Source: Guadua angustifolia
Lineage: Eukaryota; Streptophyta; Magnoliopsida; Poales; Poaceae
Reading direction: 5' to 3'
DNA: 64,000 nucleotides
NCBI GenBank assembly: GCA_036346375.1
Contig: CM070520.1
Coordinates: forward strand, 20,684,852-20,748,851
The notes under the pieces were generated by a model that saw only the letters and a list, made by a program, of their open reading frames with translations, was not told the DNA's origin and did no database searches. Below, in pieces: positions 48,532 to 60,722 of this stretch. Numbering within the stretch: position 1 is the stretch's first letter; each line of letters begins with the position of its first letter. Made by a program: the position numbers and the translations under genes.

Positions 48532-51500
48532 TGTAACACCCCGACGCCAAACGCGCCACGGATGCTACAAAAAACTCTAAATAGCTAATGACACCTCTTC
48601 GAAAAGACTGAAAACAACCTCTAAACTCTTAAACCGGATTAAAACTAAGCCACCGAAATTTACAAAATTTCGGCATGACCTCTCTAGAAGGTAGGACATC
48701 CACTCAGCAGACAGAAAACATTTGCAGTTCTAAGATATTATTCTAGCAGGTCCTTAGTTAACCAATCACACATCCAAAAGGAATTAAGAAATTCCACCAC
48801 ATAAATTATTATAGGACAGGAACTCAATAAACATAACCACGAACAACCCCTTACAATAATTTACTCGAGCTATTTATATCAGAACTAAACGTCAACATAA
48901 TGGAGAGGTGATGATGCAAAACGTGATTGTGCTACTACCCCTCCCGCCATGCATGCCGGTTTCAAGGTACCTACAACAACACAACCAACAAGCGTGAGTC
49001 GAAGACTCAGCAAAGTACACGAGAGTATCAATTCCAATTTATCATAAGTAAAACAAGAGCTTGACCTTAAAAACAAGTAATACAAATGAAGCAACATCCG
49101 GACAATACGCATTTATACCCATTTAAAGCAATAACTTAACTATATCAAAAATTATCGCAATCAAGTCATCAACTTGATAATAAACCCATTCAACGCCAAA
49201 GAAGCATTACTTACTCTAAGTTACAACGTCTCCCGCCTCAACTACCCCTTGCTACAACTCAAACCATTCTCATCAATTGCATTTGAGTTCAAAACTCGAC
49301 TTCACGGTATTCATACAACATAATTAGCAAGGCAAAGAAATGCGCTAATTCATCGAATTCAATTCAATCTCCCCTTTTTGGGTTGAGTCCACGACTCACC
49401 CTTCAATTACCAAAATCACCATCCATATGACACACCATGTACCACAACACTCATTATCAAAGATGCAATGCACATGAATGCTCATTTCGATGCACGTACC
49501 GGTACTGCCGAGTGCCCACCCGTCGGTGTGCACCCTCACGTCCCTTCCATCCCGTGGAAGGTGCCTACTCTTACTGTCTCGCTCCCATTCACCTCGATGA
49601 ATGGGACTACGAGGTAGGACTTTCGTGTTCACTACGTGTGAACACAGAGGCCCGCATCAACATGGGTCGCCTCTTCCATTATGAATGCACAAATGCAATT
49701 TTCATGAATGAAATGCAATTTTTTCATTCAATGCCAACACTAACATACCATAACCACATACATACACATAGCAAATTCTCACATTCATAAGTTGCCAGCG
49801 GCACTAGTCTCATCAAATTCAACAACAAGACACGACAACACATTACAGCGTTTCTGTCATACAATTAACACAATTAATTTCAAACTACAATCATAATTAT
49901 CTAATCGATTCGCACACATACTCAATTCCATTCCCCAGACGGGGCACAGTTAAGTACAACTCTTATAAATTAACCGCGAGTATCCATGTACCCCATCCTA
50001 GTTAATCACTGCAAGATTAACAAAGGTACAGTAAACTCACCGAGATGAAGGCTTACTAGTGACCACTCGAATACAATAGCTAATCATGTCCTCGAAGGGA
50101 CGATCACCAATATAACTCATACTTGCCATAATCAATAGAAAATTAGCCATGAATAGATAAATAACAACAAGCAATTCAATTAGGCACCCTACTCGATGTA
50201 CTTGCCTTATACCGGAAGGAGCGGAGTGGTGTGAGGAAGATGCTATGCCACTCCCGAAACTACTCCACCTGAAACAACTGTCGCAAAACGCTTTACAACC
50301 TAAACCCTTTCAATAATGCTCTACGCCCCCAAACTACAACCACGAAAGCTCCACCTTTTAGGTTGACTCAGATAAATATAATCTACATGATAGTGCCAAC
50401 AAATAACTCAACTAAAGCATAATTGCAACTTAGATAAGGACTGGGAAATAGCATCTTCATGCATTAGTTGAAGCACACATCATCATTACTCCTAAGAAGG
50501 CAATATATATATCAATGCTCTAGCATCATAAATTATGGAAGTTAGTACCAAATGACACATAAGCATCTACTAGGGCTAATTTTTACGCTTTAAACATGAT
50601 TTACCAGAGCTCAAAATCAAGCATCACACAATCAACCTTTGAATCATACACATCTTAAGTACAGGAATTCAGATCCATTCCAAAGCAGTGATCATGGGTT
50701 TACCCACGTAAAAGACCTACAATGAAACCAACAAAAAGGGCTATACAATACCATCTAGCTACAACTCTAATAAACTTGAGCTAACCAGAATCTACCAAAT
50801 ACTCCATAGCCAACAATAGAGTTAAGCAGTATTGGATTCTACACGCATATGTTGACAACATTAAGCATATATATAGTTTTAATCCTTGAATATGTTTACC
50901 CATCAGTCAAGCAAGCAAAGATTAAGCAAAATACACATACATCATTCCCTAATTGGACATGAGTATATAAACTGCAACACAATACTCATAATCAGCGCAA
51001 GAATTCAGAACAGAGGCATGCACATCACTGTGAAATGTATTAGGAACACGTTAGGCTATACATACTTATATATCCATAACAACAATGGCCATAGAAGTTA
51101 ATTTCCATGTCATGCTAACCAATCACAAAAGTCCAGTATATGAGGCATTCCTAACTGTACATATATTTGATGGAAGGAAAATTCCAACACCTTTATCAAT
51201 TTGGAGTCTTACCCATTCAATGAATAACCAAAGCATTAGCATGAATTTATATATTCCGATTGGCATCGCAAACAACTTAGGAAATTACTATGGGGAGAAT
51301 CTAAAAGTTAAAACTAATAACAGGAGTACATGCCAAGTAATCCCATTTTCTTTCAATTGACAGTAGCAAGTATACGAGCATATACTCTCTTTGGCAAATA
51401 ACAGTACACCCAAACCACTAAAGAATCAATTTCTAATAATCAAGCAAGTTTAATCATCATGGAAAATGTAACATACAGTCATATGTACTAGAGTTGAGCA

Positions 51501-52268
51501 TGTGAAGCATTTCCTCAAACACCTTAGCTACAACCATGCATCCACAAGCTAGACCCCACCTCCACTTACCACAAGAAGGAGAGGAAGGAGGAGGAAGTGG
51601 GTGGAGCTCTTCTTCTTTGTTTGCTTCATTTGGGCCGAGCGACGCCAGGAAGGGAAGGGGCGGCGATCGTCAGCTGGAGCTGCTCCCATCGCTCTTCTTG
51701 CTGCTTCTGCTTTCAGCAAGGGAAGAGAAGAGGGCACCGCCAGAAGGGAGGAGGCACGGCAGGAGATCGGCAGAGAGGGGGTTGCACTTGGTCTGGAGGA
51801 GTCACGACAGGAAGCGCCACTTCTGCTGCTTGGCCGCTTTGGTTAGTGGTGGTGCCGAGCCAGAAGAAATCGTGAGAGGCTCACCCAAAGAAAAATGGGG
51901 AAGGGAGGCAGGGAGTGTTGGCTGGTGGCGATCAGCAGAGATGGGCAGGGATCGGCAACACTTGGGCAGGGAGGAGCTCACCCCTTTGGGCGCCAGCAGC
52001 CAGAGAAAAAAATGAGGAATCGGTTGCTGGCTTGGGGAGGAAAAAATCGTCAGGGCAGGTTGACCTGAAGCAATGACAGCCACACAAATCCAAGAGAAGG
52101 AGGGAGAGTAGGTGGAGAGGGGAATTTCCAAAAAGACCCCTCCCAAACCCAAAACCTTTAGCCCTTAACCTCCCAGATGGAACAAACACCTCGGAGAATA
52201 CCTTCCAGACGGCCCTAGCCCGCCCGACTGAAGACACAAAGGTTGGGGCGAGGCTTCGCGATATTACA
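48532..52268. mobile_element. Solo LTR (large, Tekay/Del-like), inverted relative to 38886
   Basis: 3737 bp, TGTAACACCCCG to CGATATTACA, with a perfect CTTGT duplication at 48527-48531 and 52269-52273. No internal domain or second LTR is present, so it is the product of LTR-LTR recombination. Open frames around 51536-52354 are GC-rich low complexity without recognisable domains. Confidence 0.88.
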
Positions 52269-52825
52269 CTTGTCCTCCTCCCTCCTCCACCGTCCCCAGC
52301 CACCTTCCTCCTCCACCGACCTGGATCCGGCGCGACGCGGGTTGAGGCGGCCAAACATGAGCTTGGAGCGGTGGGAGGCTACAGGGTCCGGGCGTGGCGC
52401 AAGTGGAGCTGAACGGATCTGATCGTAGCACAGCGGGTGGAGGCGGCTAGACTTGAGGGTGGAACGACGGGAGGCGGGTAGAGGTGGCTGGATCTAGCGT
52501 GGCAAAAGGCGATCAGATCCACCTCATCGAGTCTCTCAATATATGTTTTTATTTAGTTTGATGTGATTTCATAATTGTTCTGCTATTTTCTGTCTGATAA
52601 GAGTTCAAAATTGTCATGTAGTAAGAGTTTCAAGTTGATAAATAATTATGCTCAGAATGAAGTTTGATCTCAAGATTAATCTATGTTTTTCAATACAATA
52701 TTCAGTGAAAAAAATATGAAATATTTGTATTAGATAAATCAGTACATAAGAAAAGTCCTTACAATCTTAAAGGGTATTTCAAACTTTCTAGCAATAAACT
52801 ACACCATCCAATCCATAAAAAGCAG

Positions 52826-53362
52826 TAGGGGTGGGCATTTTTAAACCGAAACCGAATTAAAGGCATCAACCGAACCAATTAACCGATTATTTCGGTTTTT
52901 TTTTAGGTTTCGATTCAGTTCGGTTTTTGTTTTGGTATAATTAGGTTTTGGTTGGTTTTCGCTTCCAAAAACCGAAATAACCGAATAGCCCATATACAAT
53001 ACCACTTTTATAATATTTTTCCTAAAGCCACTAAATAATTCTCATGTCACAATATATTTATGCATATGTTTAGTATATTCATATGTTCTATTATACTTAT
53101 ATTGTAATGACATATGAATATTGTGTGGGTTTATCCATACTTTGTGTTGTAATATGAAAAGAACCAAATCTAATCTATCTAATGTTATTCATATTTCGGT
53201 TAACCGAAAAACCGAATTAACCGAACCGAATATTTCGGTTAATTCGGTTCGGTTTTTTTATTTTTGCCCGAGAAATTCGGTTTCCAATTTTCAAAAACCG
53301 AATTATTTTAAAACCGAAACAACCGAACCGATTAAACCGAAAAAACCGAATGCCCACCCCTA
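52826..53362. mobile_element. hAT-type MITE
   Basis: 537 bp with ends TAGGGGTGGGCATT and AATGCCCACCCCTA, flanked by a perfect 8-bp duplication AAAAGCAG (52818-52825, 53363-53370). The subterminal regions are packed with AACCGAA / TTCGGTT words in both orientations. No coding capacity. Confidence 0.93.
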
Positions 53363-53460
53363 AAAAGCAGGATGCCAAAACAGCTTAAAAGCTCGTTAAG
53401 TCAAAAAGCTAGATTTAAGCTAAAAGCCAAAAAGTCTAAACCGAAACAAACAGAGCCATA

Positions 53461-53930
53461 ATTTTTCTTTTTTTGCTTTTTCAATTTTCAACAATTCTAA
53501 TGGCTCAAAAATATCTCTAAAATTCATTTTTTTTAAAAGATTTTCATGTCATAGGCCATACAACAATTAATACTAATTTTAGTAATTTTTTTTTTGAAAT
53601 TTTCTAATTTTTAAATTTCAATTTAAATTAATATCGAAGACTGTTCGATTTTATTTACCGAGGCGGCGCGATTTGATCGAAAACCGCGGTTTTCTAAATC
53701 GTGAAAGGCAGTCCTGTTAATAGCTGGCGGCCTGGGGCCCACCGCTTAGGTTTTCCTCATCCCTTCCGCGACCTCCCACTTTTCCCAGCTTCCGTCGCCA
53801 TTGCCGCCCCCCAAAACCTCTCGTCTCCACGTCGATCGGTGTTTAATCCGCCGCTGCCCGGCCCCGATTTTCCAGTCTCCGGCCGGATCTGCTCGAGCCG
53901 GGCTCCGCAGAAGTTTTAGCTTCCGGCCGG
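53461..53930 (+). promoter_or_regulatory. Promoter and 5' UTR of the ARGLU1-like gene
   Basis: AT-rich DNA to about 53640, then a GC-rich stretch leading to the ATG at 53931, consistent with a leader beginning near 53700-53750. The stop-free frame through the leader (53801-54061) is GC-rich chance. I cannot name a TATA box. The TIR element at 48223-53457 ends about 250-300 bp upstream of the probable leader. Confidence 0.5.
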
Positions 53931-56900
53931 ATGCCGCGCGACCTGTCGCGGTCGCCACCGCGCCGGCGCCGGCGGTCGCCGTCCCCACGGTACCGCGGCC
54001 GGCGGAGCCGCCGGGATCGCAGCCCCAGCCGCAGCAGGTCCCCCTATCGCTCCTCCTATAGGTGATCTCCCCTGTCACACGCCATCGCAATCTGGCGCGC
54101 CTTTCCCTTTTTTCCCCACTTGTCCCTCCTTGTGTATACTGTATAAGAAAGATTAGGGAAAAGGAGATGCTAAGCTTCTGATTAATTTTTTGTTTTTATT
54201 TTGTGGCATGGGATGTACTATAATGCAAACTTGCTTAATGGAATGGAACTTGTGGTTCTCCTCATGGTTCTTGGATCTGTGAATAATTGGTTTACGTGAT
54301 TCTTAGAAACTGCCGGCGCGTTCTGCTGTTAACTCAGTTCATGTGATTGTTCTATGATATGTATGGTATGTATGGTGTTCACCTTGCTAAGGAGCAATTA
54401 GGGCCTGTTTGGTAGAGCTTCAGATTCCAGCTTCTCCTGAAATCGCTTCTCTTGAAATCTGAAACTTGTAGGCTAAAATAAAGTGAATTAAGTTTATATT
54501 TTTAGTCTAAAATGTAAACAAGATGATCCATCTAAACACTCTTAATGTATTCATAGCTCCAGATTCATGAATCTGGTGAAGCTAAAATTTTCAGCTTCAC
54601 CAGATTCTCAGAATCTGGAGAAGCTGAATCTCTACCAAACAAGCCCTTAATGTTACGGAGGAAATATCGCTCCGTTTTTCTTTGTTGCTTAGACATGAAC
54701 ATGTGTTATATAGGAGTTGCTTGGATATCATACACGGTACTCAGACCCTGTTAGGAAATTCAGGATAAGATTCTTCCAGGAATGTAATTCTATATGGAAA
54801 TTTTGGGCACATCTTTTCTAGAGGAGGAGAGGAATACTGACCATGCCATGGGGTTGGGATAGAGCAGAGGGGAGAAAAGTAGTGTTACATCTTACATGCC
54901 TTAGGTGCCCCTTTTGCTCACTGTGCATGGTTAATTGTGTTTGGCAACAACACTTTTGTTGCATTTTCCACCAGCCAATAGTGCCATTGGGAAAATGAGG
55001 ACATTAAGTAAAAGGGCTTGTTTAGTACTTTCTTTTGTCAAGAAGAGCGGTGGCTTGAAAAAGAAGATGAAACAGTAATGACGATGCGTCATGACATAGG
55101 ACTTGTCTTGCTGCCGGACTACCTTCTGTAATCCTGACCATGAGATAGGATTCATCTTGCTGCCCACAGCCCCTTTGTTCTAAACCCACCTCAGCTGCAG
55201 TAATCACTAATTATCTGGATGCTCAAGCCATCGGAGAGGAAGCTCTTGAGATAGCCTTAGGGGAATACAGGGCAACACTGTCTTTGTAGAACATCTTTAA
55301 GCAGATCTGCAAAGGCCAAAAGAGGGGAAGGGGAGGAATATGGGCCACAATGAAGGGTTAGGTTTATGTCTGGAGAATGATGTTCTTGCAAAGTTGCAGC
55401 CTTTCATGCCAGTGAGAAAAATGGCATTTTTTTTCTAAAAGCTTTTTTTAGATATAGAAACCAGTAAAATCTGTAACAGCCATTTTGCATCCAGACCAAG
55501 AAAACATGTTAAAGAAGGAATGCAAAAAGAGGCGACTTAGAATATATGAGTAGGTAATGCTTAAATATAGTTATCCCGTATTCTGCATTGCTTGCCTGTA
55601 TGGACTAACAAGAATTCCTTTGGTAAAAAGCATGGAACCTACAAAGATATTTACTCTATGCTGTATTGCCGTGGAATCCTCCAAAGGTTATTCTAACAAT
55701 GTTTGAGGTAACTGCTTTCGCTCACATTTTAGGGCTTCAGTAACTGACAGTGAAACCCTGTTTTATGTTGGTATGCTTCTATTTCCTCACAATCATAATC
55801 CTTGTATTGCAGAAGGATGAGCCCTTCACTTTCCCCAAGACGGCACAAAAGCCGTTCTCCTTCTAGGAGGCGCAAAAGTCGATCTCCATCAGAAAGACGT
55901 TACAAAAGAAAGAGAAGTCGGAGCATCACTAGCTCTCCAATTATCAAATCTCAAAGTTCTCCCCTTGGGTCTGCAGAGAATAGGAATGCCATTGATAAGC
56001 AAAGGCTAGAAGAAGAGAAGAAAAGGTGGGGAGTATCTGCTTTGCTATGTTGAGTCTTAGATTATGCCATCTAAAAATCAAACTGTTTTCTGTTTAGCCA
56101 CTTTCCCATATCTCTTTTATGATGTCAACAAGACATTAATCAACCTTTTCAAAGTGTTGTTGAATTGTGTTCATCTAGCTGCTGTTTGCACCAGAATATA
56201 TCACGAGGTCAGATCTATTTGACTATCTGTGCTCTAAAATATATGTTTGTTCTGAATACCCATGTATTGCAATTTAATTATTCTTTTATTAAACAATAAT
56301 GAAACAATTATGGCTTAGTTAATTATTGATTCTGGATCGCTTTGGTTTATGAAATAATTCCCAGTTTGCTAGGAGCTCTTATTTTTCTTTGGATATATTT
56401 GTTGGCTTAAGTTTTTACAAGCTAGCTCTGAAGAAGTGATCTATGATGGGCAGAGTGCATGGAACTAAGATGACTTTTCTTTAAGTAAATTCTACCAAGC
56501 ATGAAATCCAATGCTAATTTTGTTCTTTTCTGTCCAGTAATTTAAGTTAGCTTCTTAGCAAGGCATTTTTTTTCCTCATATGCTATCTGCTAAGCTATGG
56601 GATGACTTCTTTAATGCATACTTCGAGTGCTTATTAAAGGGTTCTCAAGCAACATAGGAATTGATAGGTTAAATTTATAATTCTGAAGGGACCCACTTGT
56701 CCTTAATCTCCAAATTAATTTATTATTATTTCTTTATGGATGTTATCATGTTCTTATGCTTATTCAATTGAAAATGCCAAATAGAATTTATGATGGCCAA
56801 TGTGTTAACTTGGGGACATTAGCAACCATCCTGTGGTTCCTATGTAGTGGTGTTCCAGTTTTTGTTTTTTGCCCTTTAGCTTTGGTGTGTTTTGTGCTTT

Positions 56901-58793
56901 CTGTAAAAAATAGTATTGTTTTTAACTCCTGATCCAATAGAGTGAAGTTCTCATGTTTTGGGCTCTCTGTAAAAAAAACAGTATATCACTCTCCTGGTTG
57001 TTGAATCTGGATTAGTTTGTCCGGAGCACTGAAATGCAATCTATAAAAGGGAACGAAACCAAGGCAGCAGAACTTCAAATATGTACCACAGTGTCGTTTC
57101 AGCTTACCTTTGCTCATGTTTTCTAATCTTTAGTACGTCGTGACTGCAGTTAGTTTTTATTCCAGTTAATTTATCCCCTGTTTTATGTGATAACCTGTCA
57201 TTAAAAAGTTTGCTAAATCAGTTTTGCTTCCACTAACAAGTAATAATGAACAAGTCATTTTGTAATTTCTTTGAACTTCATCTTGAATATGTGATAACGA
57301 AACCAAGGCATCAGAACTTCAAATATGTACCACAGTGTCGTTTCAGCTTACCTTTGCTCATGTTCTCTAATCTTTAGTACGTTGTGACTGCAGTTAGTTT
57401 TTATTCCAGTTAATTTATCCCCTGTTTTATGTGATAACCTGTCATTAAAAAGTTTGCTAAATCAGTTTTGCTTCCACTAACAAGTAATAATGAACAAGTC
57501 ATTTTGTAATTTCTTTGAACTTCATTTTGAATATGTGATAACCTGTCATTAAAAAGTTTGCTAAATCATTTTTGCTTCCACTAACAAGTAATAATAAGCA
57601 AGTCATTTTGTAATTGCTTTGAACTGCGTTTTGAGTAGATGTGAAGCATACAAAAATGTGATTTAGTTGGAATATTGAAATGATTACATGATTAGCTCTA
57701 AACCTGCCACAAGTTACTTGACATTCTTCTCTACAGGCCTTTCCGAAGGAAGCTACTGCTATAGTTCCACTTGTTATATTTGATGATGCAATTGGTGATC
57801 CTTTATCTACTCTTGACCAGTTTTGATAATTCGTTTTTTGGATCTGGAATCGTACTAGAGGTATGCCTGAAATGCATTAGCCTGTATTCAACACTATGCT
57901 GATGAAAGGCATAGTTGATCATAGATAGTGTTAAAGATTGTAAATCTTGTGCTTTGCTTTAAGCTGATTTTGTGGCCTTGAAGATCTGAAAGTGTTGGCA
58001 CTGGCAATATTCTGTTTTCCAAAGTACACTTTATTAACTTCTTGTCTCAATTGCAGGCGCCAAAAAGAAGTTGAACTGAGACTATTAGAGGAGGAAACTA
58101 CAAAAAGAGTTGAGCAAGTTATTAGGAAACAAGTTGAGGAGTGTTTGAATTCTGAGGAAATCAAACATGAAATACAAAGACGTATTGATGAAGGGCGAAA
58201 AAGGATACATGAGGAAGTAGCAGTCCAAATTGAGAAAGAAAAGGAGGCAGCCTTGATTGAAGCCAAGCATAAAGCAGTAAGAATCCTGTCGTGAGCTCAT
58301 TTCTCTTTTACGTTATGACTATTCCATTGATGAAACAAAAAGATCATCTGGACATTTTACCAATATCAATAGAGGATTGTGAATAGAGGCTACCGTAAAG
58401 ATATTTGGATAAGATTACAATATTCTTACTGTTTACCTCTGTTGCTTGATTATTGGGTTCATGTTACAATAATGCTGCAGAAATCTGTCATAGTGCGTTT
58501 CTTTATTGGGTTTCTTGTTGATGCAGGAACGCGAAAGGAAAGAGCTGGAGGAGCTAGAGAAGAAGCTTGAGGAAGACCGAAAGAAAGCAGAGGAGGCTCA
58601 GATGAAGGAAGCGATGGAACAGCAGCAGAAAGAACTAGAGCGGTACCAGGAGCTGGAGAGGCTTCAGAAAGAGAGGGAGGAAGTGATGAAGCGAAAACAG
58701 ATGGAGGAAGAGCAGCAGAAGCAGAAGCAGATGAAGCTGCTGGGCAAGAACAAGTCGCGGCCAAAGTTGTCGTTCGCTTTTGGGATGAAGTAG
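53931..58793 (+). CDS. ARGLU1-like arginine/glutamate-rich splicing-associated protein, four exons
   Basis: ARGLU1 proteins are nuclear; in animals they modulate pre-mRNA splicing and transcription. The plant function is inferred. Exons: 53931-54061, 55813-56025, 58057-58276 and 58527-58793 (TAG). All introns are GT-AG and the phases agree, giving 276 residues. Residues 1-95 are an SR/RS-type domain (MPRDLSRSPPRRRRRSPSPR, SRRRKSRSPSERRYKRKRSR). From about residue 105 a continuous charged helix follows (KQRLEEEKKRRQKEVELRLL, EEIKHEIQRRIDEGRKRIHE, ERERKELEELEKKLEEDRKK). It ends with the hallmark C-terminus KMKLLGKNKSRPKLSFAFGM-like tail, read here as QMKLLGKNKSRPKLSFAFGM followed by K. The start was chosen because it opens the RS domain and is the first ATG after the GC-rich leader. 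Intron 1 (1.75 kb) holds a MITE; intron 2 (2.0 kb) holds a tandem duplication and a possible cassette exon. The gene looks intact. Confidence 0.93.
54411..54646. mobile_element. Tourist-like MITE in ARGLU1 intron 1
   Basis: 236 bp with inverted ends GGGCCTGTTTGGTAGAGCTT and the complement of AATCTCTACCAAACAAGCCC, flanked by TTA (54408-54410, 54647-54649). The 3-bp TTA duplication and GGGCCTGTTTGG end are typical of PIF/Harbinger Tourist MITEs. Internal CAGATTC/GAATCTG words add a hairpin. Confidence 0.92.
57052..57645 (+). repeat. Tandem duplication in ARGLU1 intron 2
   Basis: A 244-bp unit starting at 57052 is repeated from 57296 nearly unchanged. Its last 105 bp or so (GTGATAACCTGTCATTAAAA onward) appear a third time from about 57534. 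Pairwise identity is high, so the event is recent. Confidence 0.92.
57737..57860 (+). other. Possible cassette (poison) exon in ARGLU1 intron 2
   Basis: A good acceptor (TTCTTCTCTACAG, ending at 57736) and a donor (GAG then GTATGCC, at 57861) bound 124 nt. Joined to exon 2 in its phase it would meet a TAG after nine whole codons, so inclusion would truncate the protein. In phase 0 it is open for 28 codons, so it could instead be a captured exon scrap. No transcript evidence is available. Confidence 0.3.
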
Positions 58794-59379
58794 GTCTATT
58801 TGCCAAGAGAAATTAGTTCTTAGTTGATTTGTAACCACCTATCTTTGTCTAAAGCAGCTCTTGCTGATAAACCGCTCAAACAAATCGCATTGTGCTAAAA
58901 AAAAGCTTGTAATGGGACTAGAAAATCCAAAACTTCCATCAGTTCGTTGGCTACACGGGACCTGTGGCGCGGGGAGAGCAATGTGGGTGCCTTTAGAAAC
59001 CATACCGGCCACGGCGGAAAAGACTCATTTGTCCATGCTAAGTGGGGGAAATCAATGACAATAATGAAACTTCGCCCCAGCTCTATATATAGGACCCATG
59101 TAGACACGGGGAGGGGGATCCCAAACTACATGCACATTTGTAATACACCGAGTTGGAGATTGAGTTTCCCTTGACTTTGCTTCTCACTGTTAACGCGATC
59201 TATGCACAGTCAAGAATGACCGGAGCACACGGGTTTTTGTTGCATTTCCCTTGAGTATTTTCACGGTTATCAATGTCAGGGAACGGTTGGCAAAACAACT
59301 AATGATACTAAATATTACTAGCAAAAATATTAAACAAACTTTATTAAAACTAATTACTGAAGAAAAGAAATTAATTTGG
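58794..59379. other. ARGLU1 3' UTR and downstream DNA
   Basis: 3' UTR of the ARGLU1-like gene to roughly 58950, then intergenic DNA. No further gene is seen. Confidence 0.55.
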
Positions 59380-60068
59380 TGTTGACACCGAAAAATATGA
59401 CCAAGGATTAATCGGCTCAAACACACGAGAACGCCGAGTTCAAAAGGTTCAAAGTGTGCTAACCAATTTGATCCTACAATCGGTAAGATAAATGAAAAAA
59501 TATACTCAAAGTCGATCTAGTGCAACAATCGGCAAGGATCTAAACAGCTAAGAATTCGATTAAATCTAGGGTAACAATAAGTCTAAACAACCGATTAGGG
59601 CTGATTAGATGGTAGCTAAAGGTGGACTTTCCTGAAAAAGGCGATGCGCAAAACAATCAGAGAGAATCAAACCTGATTGGCGTAATCAAGGATTATCAAC
59701 AATCGGCGATGCACAATTTTATCGATCAAGATCAGATTATAAGATTCTAAATTATAGAGCTACTTTTATTAGTTGACAGGACTAAAAAAAGAGTAAATGC
59801 GAGTTGTTTTGTTAATTGTGTTGTTCGATTTTGCTCACCGTCGACTATCTTTTATAGTGCATCGGACGATCGTATCCTTCTCCGATGTGTTGTTAACCAT
59901 GATCCGTATCAGTCTTTACACGGACAAAATTCCCATGTTCGATTCAATATTGGTCATAATTTTATCTTTAATTTAACCTTTTCTTTCTTAACCGATATAG
60001 GCCAAAATATACCTTTTATCCCTATTCCTGACAAACTGGCCATGCATTGCCAAATTCTAGTACAAACA
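59380..60068 (-). repeat. LTR fragment of a retrotransposon
   Basis: Starts TGTTGACACCGAAAAATATG and ends CTAGTACAAACA. It is followed by CCCCTCCCCCTAATTTT, which would be a polypurine tract on the minus strand. The pair suggests a 3' LTR of a minus-strand element whose interior is otherwise lost. No 5-bp target duplication was found. Confidence 0.5.
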
Positions 60069-60627
60069 TATGCCCCTCCCCCTAATTTTTGAGAGATAAG
60101 ATGTTATCTTTCAAAAATCTTCTTCATCGACTTTCCTTCCATCAATTTAGCGTAATATCATTGTTGGTAACTACCCCATTTACATCACCGTAATATCCAA
60201 ATTTTCACCTTTTTTACCCTCTATAAATGTGGGCCCCATTCTCTTTCACTCCTTACGTGCTCAAGCTCTCACATCCTTTACCATCGGCTTGACCCCTCAT
60301 TTTCCTGTCTTCAAGACTTCTGCTTTTCCCACCTCATCGGCTCAAGGACAATGGACCCAAATGAGGTACTTATTTCTATACCCAATTGCGAAGATAGATA
60401 TACTTAAACCCCCCTAAGTGATCCAGATCCATCGGCCATAATAGAAAAGGATGTTCCTAAACTTCCCTTGCATGTCTGTGAATACAATATCCAAATTTCG
60501 TAAGATGCATTCAAGTCATGGTAATTTTGGAGACTTAGTCAAAATTTGGAGTATCCAGGTCATGACAAATTTAGAGACTTAGCTAAATTTAGAAATTTGG
60601 AGGATGGACCATGTGTTTTGTAGTGCT

Positions 60628-60722
60628 GAACCAGTTTGATCACAGACGGTGCTTGTGATAATTGTATGTATATTTCATAGATGGTTCGAAAACCGTCTGT
60701 GATGTTATTTTTTGCGGTAGTG
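60628..60722. repeat. CACTA-type terminus
   Basis: The right end, read on the minus strand, begins CACTACCGCAAAAAATAAC and is followed by ATCACAGACGGTTTTCGAAC. A second, facing ATCACAGACGG word lies at 60639. The CACTA start and facing subterminal motifs fit an En/Spm end. The partner end is not in view. Confidence 0.6.

Larger units (their letters stand above)
48223..53457. mobile_element. Non-autonomous TIR element with two nested inserts
   Basis: Ends GGCCCTATTTGTTTCGG and CCGAAACAAACAGAGCC (17-bp inverted repeat, two mismatches), flanked by ATA (48220-48222, 53458-53460). The 3-bp duplication and GGCC-type end suggest PIF/Harbinger (Tourist-like). Without the solo LTR (48532-52268) and the hAT MITE (52826-53362) it is about 0.95 kb and codes for nothing. 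AAAGCCAAAA / TTTGGCTTTT words near both ends extend the inverted similarity. Confidence 0.7.

Noticed and set aside
51536..52354. Overlapping open frames of 116-159 codons
   Set aside because: They sit inside a solo LTR and are compositionally biased, with no known motif.
60229..60417. 62-codon open frame near the LTR fragment
   Set aside because: No similarity recognised; it follows a polypurine tract and is probably retroelement debris.
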